Below, piece by piece: positions 58,171 to 64,000 of a DNA stretch of 64,000 bases. Source of the DNA: Streptomyces hundungensis (lineage in GTDB: Bacteria > Actinomycetota > Actinomycetes > Streptomycetales > Streptomycetaceae). A program made the translations under genes and the position numbers. Under the pieces are notes generated by a model that had not been told where the DNA came from, made no database searches, and saw nothing but the letters and a program-made list of their open reading frames with translations. The stretch lies in NCBI RefSeq assembly GCF_003627815.1, contig NZ_CP032698.1, forward strand, positions 4,092,001 to 4,156,000, given 5' to 3'. Numbering within the stretch: the stretch's first letter is position 1; each line of letters begins with the position of its first letter.

Positions 58171-58254
58171 GCCCGAAATGGTACGGGGTGGGCGCGCAAC
58201 TGCGGCGAAATGCGTTCGCCACTCGTCCTCGGCGGGTGAGATCCTGAATCAGGT

Positions 58255-61200
58255 ATGTCTACTTCCTTCGCCGATCTCCAGCCGCTGCTCGACGGGGCCT
58301 CGCTGCGCGACGCCCACCGCCTGGGCCGCCGTCTCGAAGGCGCCCGCCGCATCCGTAAGCCCGAGGCCCGGCAGGCCGTGCTCGACGAGATCGCCGCCGA
58401 GGCCCAGAAGTCCGCCGACCGCGTCGCCCGGCGGTCCGCCCGTATGCCCGCGATCACCTATCCCGAGCAGCTTCCGGTCAGCCAGAAGAAGGACGAGATC
58501 CTTCAGGCGATACGCGACCACCAGGTCGTGATCGTCGCGGGCGAGACCGGCTCGGGCAAGACCACCCAGATCCCCAAGATCTGCCTGGAGCTCGGCCGGG
58601 GCGTGCGCGGCATGATCGGGCACACCCAGCCCCGCAGGATCGCGGCCCGCACGGTCGCGGACCGCATCGCCGAGGAGCTCAACACCCCGCTGGGCGAGGC
58701 GGTCGGCTGGAAGGTCCGCTTCACCGACCAGGTCGACCCGAACGCGACGTTCGTGAAGCTGATGACCGACGGCATCCTGCTCGCCGAGATCCAGACCGAC
58801 CGCGAGCTGCGCGGCTACGACACGATCATCATCGACGAGGCCCACGAGCGGTCCCTCAACATCGACTTCCTGCTCGGCTATCTGGCCCAGCTGCTGCCCA
58901 AGCGCCCCGATCTGAAGGTCGTCATCACCTCGGCGACCATCGACCCCGAGCGGTTCTCGCGCCACTTCGGCAACGCCCCGATCGTCGAGGTCAGCGGCCG
59001 TACGTACCCGGTCGAGGTGCGCTACCGCCCGCTGCTCGAAGAGGACAGCGAGGATGCCGACCGCGATCAGATCACCGCGATCTGCGACGCCGTCGACGAG
59101 CTCCAGTCCGAGGGTCCCGGCGACATCCTGGTCTTCCTCTCCGGCGAGCGAGAGATCCGCGACACGGCGGACGCGCTCAACAAGAAGAACCTCCGCTCGA
59201 CGGAGGTGCTCCCCCTGTACGCGCGCCTGAGCCACGCCGAGCAGCACCGCGTCTTCCAGCAGCACAGCGGCCGCCGGATCGTCCTCGCGACAAACGTCGC
59301 CGAGACGTCCCTGACCGTGCCGGGCATCAAGTACGTCATCGATCCCGGCACCGCCCGCATCTCGCGCTACAGCCACCGCACCAAGGTGCAGCGGCTGCCG
59401 ATCGAGCCGGTCTCGCAGGCCAGCGCCAACCAGCGCAAGGGCCGCTGCGGCCGTACGTCCGACGGCATCTGCATCCGGCTGTACAGCGAGGACGACTTCC
59501 TCACCCGGCCGGAGTTCACCGACGCCGAGATCCTCCGCACCAACCTGGCGTCCGTCATCCTCCAGATGACCGCGGCCGGCCTCGGCGACATCGAGAAGTT
59601 CCCCTTCATCGACCCGCCGGACCACCGCAACATCCGCGACGGCGTCCAACTCCTCCAGGAACTGGGCGCGTTGGACCCTTCGGAGAAGGATCCGAAGAAG
59701 CGCCTCACCGAGCAGGGCCGCAAACTCTCGCAGCTCCCCGTGGACCCGCGCCTGGCCCGCATGGTCCTGGAGGCCGACCGCAACGGCTGTGTGCGCGAGG
59801 TCATGGTCATCGCGGCCGCGCTCTCCATCCAGGACCCGCGCGAGCGCCCCAGCGACAAGCAGGCGCAGGCCGACCAGCAGCACGCCCGCTTCAAGGACGA
59901 GACCAGCGACTTCCTGGCCTACCTCAACCTGTGGCGTTACGTCCGCGAGCAGCAGAAGGAGCGCGGCTCCTCCAGTTTCCGCCGGATGTGCAAGCAGGAG
60001 TATCTGAACTTCCTGCGCATCCGCGAGTGGCAGGACATCTACTCGCAGCTGCGCACGGTCGCCAAGACCATGGGCATCCACCTCAACGAACAGGACGCGC
60101 CCGAACAGTCCGTCCACACCTCGCTGTTGGCAGGTCTGCTCTCGCACATCGGGCTCAAGGACACCGACAAGAACGAGTATCTGGGCGCCCGCAGCGCCAA
60201 GTTCGCGATCTTCCCGGGTTCGGCGCTGTTCAAGAAGCAGCCCAAGCTCGTGATGTCGGCGGAGCTCGTGGAGACCTCCCGGCTGTGGGCCCGGGTGAAC
60301 GCGAAGGTCGAGCCCGAGTGGATCGAGCCGCTCGCCCAGCACCTGGTCAAGCGCACCTACAGCGAGCCGCACTGGGAGAAGGACCAGGCCGCGGTGATGG
60401 CGTACGAGCGCGTCACGCTGTACGGCGTGCCGATCGTGGCCAACCGCAAGGTCAACTACGGCCGGATCGACCCCGAGGCCTCGCGCGAGCTGTTCATCCG
60501 CAACGCCCTTGTCGAGGGCGACTGGCGTACGCACCACAAGTTCTTCGCGGACAACCGCAAACTCCTCACCGAGGTCGAGGAGTTGGAGCACCGGGCGCGG
60601 CGCCGCGACATCCTCGTCGACGACGAGACGCTGTACGACTTCTACGACCGGCGGGTCCCCGACCACGTCGTGTCCGGCGCGCACTTCGACTCCTGGTGGA
60701 AGCAGAAGAGGCGCGAGGAGCCCGAACTCCTCGACTTCGAGCGCGAGATGCTCATCAACGAGAAGGCCGGCGCCGTCACCAAGGACGACTACCCGGACTC
60801 GTGGCGCCAGGGCCCGCTGAAGCTGCGGGTGACCTACCAGTTCGAGCCGGGCGCGGACGCGGACGGCGTGACCGTGCACGTGCCGCTCCAGGTCCTCAAC
60901 CAGGTCACCGACGAGGGCTTCGACTGGCAGATCCCGGGCCTGCGCGAGGAGGTCGTCACGGAGCTGATCCGCTCCCTGCCCAAGCCCATCCGCCGCCACT
61001 ACGTACCCGCGCCCAACTACGCGGCGAAGTTCCTCGACCGCGCGGTCCCCTTGCAGGAGCCGCTGCCGGTCACGCTCGCCCGCGAACTCCAGCGGATGGT
61101 GGGCGTCCCGGTCACGGCCGACGACTTCGACCTCAGCCGCGTACCGGACCACCTCAAGATCACCTTCCGGATCGTCGACGAGCGGCGCCGCAAGCTCGCC

Positions 61201-62175
61201 GAGGACAAGGACCTGGAGGCGCTCAAGCTCCAGCTGCGCCCCAAGGCCCGCAAGGCCCTCTCCCAGGCCGCCGCCGCGACCGCGGGCCCCTCGGGCGAGT
61301 CCATCGAGCGCTCGGGGCTCACCGACTGGACGATCGGCACCCTGACCAAGGTCTTCGAGACGCGCAGGGCCGGCCAGCCGGTGAAGGCCTTCCCCGCGCT
61401 CGTGGACGCGGGCGAGTCCGTCTCGGTACGCCTCTTCGACACCGAGGCCGAGCAGCGGCAGGCGATGTGGCGCGGCACCCGGAAGTTGATCCTGCTGGGC
61501 ATCCCGGTGAACCCGGCCAAGTTCGCCTCGGACAAGCTCACCAACCAGCAGAAGCTCGCCCTGTCGCGCAATCCGCACGGCTCGATCCAGGCGCTCTTCG
61601 ACGACTGCGCGACGGCCGCCGCGGACAAGCTCATCGCGGACCACGGAGGTCCGGCCTGGGACGAAAAATCGTTCCGCGCGCTGTACGACAAGGTCCGCGC
61701 GGACCTTGTGGACGCGACCGTGCACACGGTCAACCAGGTCCAGCAGATCCTGGCCGCCTGGCAGGCCTGCGAGCGCCGCCTGAAGGCCACCAACAGCCTC
61801 ACCCTGGTCGCCAACGTCACGGACGTACGCGACCAGCTGGCGGCGCTCGTGCCGCCCGGCTTCGTCACGCTCACCGGCCTCAAGCGGCTGCCCGATCTGA
61901 TGCGCTACCTGGTCGCGGTGGACCGCCGGCTCCAGCAGATGCCGACGGCCGTCCAGCGCGACACCACGCGCATGGCGAAGGTCCACGAGATGCAGGACGA
62001 GTACGCGTGGCTGCTCGAACAGCTGCCCCGGGGGCGGCCGGTGCCGCAGCAGGTCCTGGACATCCGCTGGATGATCGAGGAGCTGCGGGTGAGCTACTTC
62101 GCGCACGCGCTCGGCACGGCGTTCCCGGTCTCCGACAAGCGGATCGTGAAGGCGATCGACGCGGCGGCCCCGTAG
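58255..62175 (+). CDS. hrpA: ATP-dependent RNA helicase HrpA
   Basis: A 1306-residue DEAH-box helicase. Walker A is GETGSGKT (96-103), DEAH is at 194-197 in IIIDEAHERS, then SATID, LVFLSGEREIRDT, TNVAETSLTVPGI and QRKGRCGRTSDG. The helicase-associated and OB-fold regions follow, and the long C-terminal extension typical of bacterial HrpA (DUF3418-like, from about residue 700) completes it. HrpA acts on mRNA and, in other bacteria, on stalled ribosomes. ATG 58255 is preceded by a weak site. The gene is full length. Confidence 0.95.
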   Translation: MSTSFADLQPLLDGASLRDAHRLGRRLEGARRIRKPEARQAVLDEIAAEAQKSADRVARRSARMPAITYPEQLPVSQKKDEILQAIRDHQVVIVAGETGSGKTTQIPKICLELGRGVRGMIGHTQPRRIAARTVADRIAEELNTPLGEAVGWKVRFTDQVDPNATFVKLMTDGILLAEIQTDRELRGYDTIIIDEAHERSLNIDFLLGYLAQLLPKRPDLKVVITSATIDPERFSRHFGNAPIVEVSGRTYPVEVRYRPLLEEDSEDADRDQITAICDAVDELQSEGPGDILVFLSGEREIRDTADALNKKNLRSTEVLPLYARLSHAEQHRVFQQHSGRRIVLATNVAETSLTVPGIKYVIDPGTARISRYSHRTKVQRLPIEPVSQASANQRKGRCGRTSDGICIRLYSEDDFLTRPEFTDAEILRTNLASVILQMTAAGLGDIEKFPFIDPPDHRNIRDGVQLLQELGALDPSEKDPKKRLTEQGRKLSQLPVDPRLARMVLEADRNGCVREVMVIAAALSIQDPRERPSDKQAQADQQHARFKDETSDFLAYLNLWRYVREQQKERGSSSFRRMCKQEYLNFLRIREWQDIYSQLRTVAKTMGIHLNEQDAPEQSVHTSLLAGLLSHIGLKDTDKNEYLGARSAKFAIFPGSALFKKQPKLVMSAELVETSRLWARVNAKVEPEWIEPLAQHLVKRTYSEPHWEKDQAAVMAYERVTLYGVPIVANRKVNYGRIDPEASRELFIRNALVEGDWRTHHKFFADNRKLLTEVEELEHRARRRDILVDDETLYDFYDRRVPDHVVSGAHFDSWWKQKRREEPELLDFEREMLINEKAGAVTKDDYPDSWRQGPLKLRVTYQFEPGADADGVTVHVPLQVLNQVTDEGFDWQIPGLREEVVTELIRSLPKPIRRHYVPAPNYAAKFLDRAVPLQEPLPVTLARELQRMVGVPVTADDFDLSRVPDHLKITFRIVDERRRKLAEDKDLEALKLQLRPKARKALSQAAAATAGPSGESIERSGLTDWTIGTLTKVFETRRAGQPVKAFPALVDAGESVSVRLFDTEAEQRQAMWRGTRKLILLGIPVNPAKFASDKLTNQQKLALSRNPHGSIQALFDDCATAAADKLIADHGGPAWDEKSFRALYDKVRADLVDATVHTVNQVQQILAAWQACERRLKATNSLTLVANVTDVRDQLAALVPPGFVTLTGLKRLPDLMRYLVAVDRRLQQMPTAVQRDTTRMAKVHEMQDEYAWLLEQLPRGRPVPQQVLDIRWMIEELRVSYFAHALGTAFPVSDKRIVKAIDAAAP

Positions 62176-62265
62176 CGCGGGCATCGCTGTGAGTGAGTTC
62201 GACCTGACCCGCTGACCTGCTGTAGAGTCTCACTCGCAGCCAAGCACCAACGGGCTGCGAAACAA

Positions 62266-62340
62266 GGTCCTGTGGAGCAGTTTGGAGTGCTCGCCACCCT
62301 GTCAAGGTGGAGGCCGCGGGTTCAAATCCCGTCAGGACCG
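62266..62340 (+). tRNA. tRNA-Asp (anticodon GTC), copy 2
   Basis: Identical in sequence to the copy at 55273. Anticodon loop CTGTCAA. Its 3' end and terminator are duplicated just downstream (see repeat entry). Confidence 0.94.
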
Positions 62341-62389
62341 CAGCAAGTCGAGGCCCGCATCCCCACCGGATGCGGGCTTCGGTGTTTGT
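62323..62389 (+). repeat. Direct repeat, copy 1: tRNA-Asp 3' end plus terminator
   Basis: A 67-bp segment running from CAAATCCCGTCAGG in the T-arm through the tRNA end and a 10-bp terminator stem (GCCCGCATCC, 62353-62377). It recurs 118 bp downstream with five mismatches. Confidence 0.9.
62353..62377 (+). terminator. Terminator of tRNA-Asp copy 2
   Basis: GCCCGCATCC-CCACC-GGATGCGGGC, followed by TTCGGTGTTTGT; the stem starts 13 nt after the tRNA. Confidence 0.85.
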
Positions 62390-62401
62390 GAGCACACCCC
62401 C

Positions 62402-62507
62402 GGAGGCCGCGCCCCGCGGCGGAGCCGCGCATGGACACAGCAAATCCCGTCAGGACCGCAGCAAATCGAAGCCCGCATCCCATTCGGATGCGGGCTTCGG
62501 TGTTTGT
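62402..62507 (+). repeat. Direct repeat, copy 2: tRNA-Asp remnant plus terminator
   Basis: From 62441 to 62507 the tRNA 3' end and terminator are repeated; the stem is unchanged (62471-62495) and the loop differs (CATTC). At 62402-62411 GGAGGCCGCG repeats the tRNA variable-arm sequence, but 29 bp lie between it and the T-arm instead of four. The 5' half of the tRNA is absent, so this is a non-functional remnant. Confidence 0.85.
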
Positions 62508-62641
62508 CGGCGCCGGTGGTGTCCGCCGTGTCGAGGAAGGCCCGGGTCCCTCAGGATCCGGGCCTTCTCGCCGTCTTGACGGGGGTACGTGTCGCCGGTA
62601 CCCCTGCAAGGAGGGAGAGCGGAGGCCCCCGGGAGGTGCGC

Positions 62642-62815
62642 ATGGCGGACACGGCGAGGCACGAGACGCGGGCGCTGCTGCGCGCCCATCTGTCGGCCGC
62701 TCTGGGCTACCGGCACCTCACCCGGCACTGCGCGGTCTGCCACCGGCTCCTGCGGCTCGCCATGGAGGTCGCCGAGCCGGCCGGGCCCGAGGACGAAAGA
62801 CCCCCCAACCGGTGA
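62642..62815 (+). CDS. Small conserved protein, DUF6274-like (57 aa)
   Basis: A 57-residue protein starting at ATG 62642 with GGGAGG five bases upstream. The sequence (RHETRALLRAHLSAALGYRH, LTRHCAVCHRLLRLAME) has a CxxC-like HCAVCH motif with flanking His residues that could bind a metal. I recall a Streptomyces family named DUF6274 with this pattern, adjacent to bldC; its function is unknown. It converges with bldC. Confidence 0.75.
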   Translation: MADTARHETRALLRAHLSAALGYRHLTRHCAVCHRLLRLAMEVAEPAGPEDERPPNR

Positions 62816-63077
62816 CCTATGGCGGGCCGGTGGCGGCTTCGGCGGTGAAAGGCTCGGAGAGCAGGCACCCTTGGGGGTGTGACGGGAGTCACGGAACGAG
62901 TTTCTGGAACGGGTGCACTTACACCCCCCATACAACACCCCGATTTAATATGTGCAATTGCACCACCCTCGACGGTGGTGTCCCGTAGGCGGGGAAAGGC
63001 ACCCCACGGAAGCGGCCATCGAGACGGCCGGAGGGTGGTGCGGGGAGCTGCCGGACGTGCCGGACAAGGCCGGACAT
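62816..63077. other. Intergenic region with palindromes, between DUF6274-like gene and bldC terminator
   Basis: About 260 bp without a gene. It contains an AT-rich core, a perfect 12-bp palindrome GTGCAATTGCAC (62952-62963), and an adjoining hairpin CACCACC-N6-GGTGGTG (62961-62980). A GGTG-CACTTA-CACC repeat lies about 40 bp upstream. Confidence 0.6.
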
Positions 63078-63116
63078 AAAAAGATCGCGCTGGACCCGGC
63101 GGAGTCCAGCGCGATC
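63078..63116 (-). terminator. Terminator of bldC
   Basis: A 13-bp perfect stem (GATCGCGCTGGAC and its complement) followed by five T on the minus strand, 100 bp after the bldC stop. Confidence 0.9.
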
Positions 63117-63215
63117 GATGACACAGCCCGTTGGGGCGGGCAGGTGTCATGTGGAGCTATAGGCGGGCTCGGCCGGGGTGGGGGCCCCGGAACGCCCGTT
63201 TCAGTGGGGTGTTGT

Positions 63216-63422
63216 TCAGGCCTCGCTGCGCTGCTGCGGAATACCCGCCAGCAGTGCGCGGACCTCTGCCTCGCGGTACCGGCGGTGTCCACCCAGGGTG
63301 CGGATGGACGTGAGCTTGCCGGCCTTGGCCCAGCGGGTCACCGTCTTCGGGTCCACGCGGAACATCGTGGCAACCTCAGCCGGGGTCAACAGCGGCTCGG
63401 CATCAGGGGTGCGAGCGGTCAT
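63216..63422 (-). CDS. bldC: Developmental regulator BldC
   Basis: A 68-residue MerR-like winged-helix protein (LLTPAEVATMFRVDPKTVTR, then AGKLTSIRTLGGHRRYREAEV). The sequence and length match Streptomyces BldC as I remember it. BldC binds head-to-tail on direct repeats and holds back early sporulation genes, keeping vegetative growth. It lacks the effector and dimerisation part of normal MerR proteins. ATG 63422 has GGAGG six bases upstream. A hairpin-forming repeat lies in its leader, and it has its own strong terminator. Confidence 0.97.
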   Translation of the reverse strand: MTARTPDAEPLLTPAEVATMFRVDPKTVTRWAKAGKLTSIRTLGGHRRYREAEVRALLAGIPQQRSEA

Positions 63423-63438
63423 GAGCGGCCTCCTCGGG

Positions 63439-63460
63439 AGAACCGAACCTTCTCGGTTCT
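63439..63460 (-). promoter_or_regulatory. Inverted repeat in the bldC leader
   Basis: AGAACCGA-N6-TCGGTTCT, ending 16 bases before the start codon and next to the ribosome site. It can form an mRNA hairpin or an operator. Confidence 0.5.
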
Positions 63461-63918
63461 TTCCTCTAAATTCTGCACCTTGACCCGCGTTGCCCGAAAT
63501 GGCGGACGCGAGCCGAGTCGGTTATAGGACGAACGGCTTGTCCTCGGCACTACAACTACACCATCCGTCCAGCCACGTCGGCCAAACCGATGGAATTGCC
63601 CTCCCAGGTGTTCATCAGCGACGGAAGCCGATGGACCATGCCATAGCGGACAGTCACGCCACAGTGACGATCAGTCACAGAGCGATCAGGAGTCGTCAGA
63701 CCCCCCATAGCAAGCAATACCGAGCAATCCGCCCTTAGTTGGGCGGAAGGAGTCCTCCCCGGACCCCTTGTCCTATTTTGGCACGAGGGTGGGGTCTGGG
63801 CGCAAGGGTGAGATAAGTGCGGTCCGTCACCCTTGGGGCATAGGCCCGGATCAGGACCTACGTCCCGGGCACCGCCCGCGGAGGCATCCGAAGACCCCTC
63901 AGAACCGGCCCGGAGGGC
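63461..63918. other. bldC upstream region
   Basis: About 460 bp without a gene. It includes TATAAC near 63520 on the minus strand as a possible -10 for bldC, a cluster of GTCAC/GTGAC motifs (63653-63678: GTCAC-N6-GTGAC-N5-GTCAC), and a hairpin TCCGCCC-N6-GGGCGGA (63728-63747) that may terminate the next gene. Confidence 0.5.
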
Positions 63919-64000
63919 TCAGTTGGCCATCCGGCGTTCCTTGACGGCCCGCCAGCGCTCCGTGAAGCGACCGTAGGCCTCCTGCGCGCCGGCGTCGTCG
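63919..64000 (-). CDS. C-terminal end of an unidentified gene (partial)
   Basis: The last 26 codons of a minus-strand frame that continues beyond the window, ending AYGRFTERWRAVKERRMAN. The segment is helical and basic. It is too short for identification; codon use is normal for this genome. Confidence 0.5.
   Translation of the reverse strand, partial: DDAGAQEAYGRFTERWRAVKERRMAN

Noticed and set aside
58249..62184. 1311-codon frame antisense to hrpA
   Set aside because: It is the mirror of a well-supported helicase gene; high GC keeps the opposite frame open.

Overview
This window is a high-GC actinobacterial chromosome segment, almost certainly Streptomyces. Codon third positions are strongly G/C. 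A 68-residue protein matches BldC as I remember it. The rRNA operon carries no tRNA in its spacer, and TTA is almost absent from the genes. TTA occurs in frame once in the genes I called. No origin, CRISPR array, transposase, integrase or prophage was seen.

Layout. 0-4.4 kb: end of a CsoR-type metal sensor, small conserved and exported proteins, a 21-bp minisatellite, a secreted berberine-bridge-type FAD oxidase and a PAP2 phosphatase. 4.6-16.3 kb: a conjugation-like (type IV secretion-like) gene set. It comprises a transglycosylase/NlpC-P60 wall hydrolase, a Ser/Thr kinase, a secreted serine protease, and then a tightly packed six-gene run. That run encodes a small two-helix membrane protein, a VirB8/TcpC-like protein, a VirB6-like polytopic protein, a PrgI/SCO6880-type protein, a VirB4-like ATPase and a degenerate VirD4-like protein. 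No relaxase, integrase or replication gene accompanies them, so the set looks chromosomally fixed. 16.3-17.7 kb: an orphan response regulator and an acetyltransferase. 17.7-23.5 kb: a complete rRNA operon on the minus strand (16S-23S-5S) with several tandem promoters.

23.6-40 kb is dense in regulators. It holds a MarR/MFS divergent pair, a PAS-SpoIIE-HATPase phosphatase, an NDH-2-like dehydrogenase and a divergent TetR regulator. Next come an ECF sigma factor fused to a zinc finger, membrane segment and NPCBM carbohydrate-binding domain, an AfsR/SARP regulator, an asparagine-synthase-like protein and a TPR regulator with a TTA (bldA-type) codon. 40-49 kb: an LhgO-type oxidase, TrmB, a PrsW protease, an M23 wall peptidase behind a c-di-AMP (ydaO-type) riboswitch, a membrane PP2C phosphatase, a lipoprotein, initiator tRNA-Met, trpD and tRNA-Lys. 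49.5-58.2 kb: an APC permease, a DEAD-box helicase with an RGG-like tail, a lipoprotein, a metallopeptidase, a tRNA Glu-Asp-Phe cluster, and a CcdA/DsbA-like thiol pair. 58.2-64 kb: HrpA helicase, a second tRNA-Asp with a duplicated 3' end and terminator, a DUF6274-type protein, bldC and the end of an unidentified gene.

Themes. Cell-wall remodelling and development recur: two wall hydrolases, one under c-di-AMP control, BldC, a BldD-like box before the secretion-like operon, a bldA-dependent regulator, SpoIIE-type phosphatases and an envelope-sensing sigma factor. Three intergenic arrays of one GC-rich repeat family (41.2, 44.1 and 55.5 kb) are the other notable non-coding feature.
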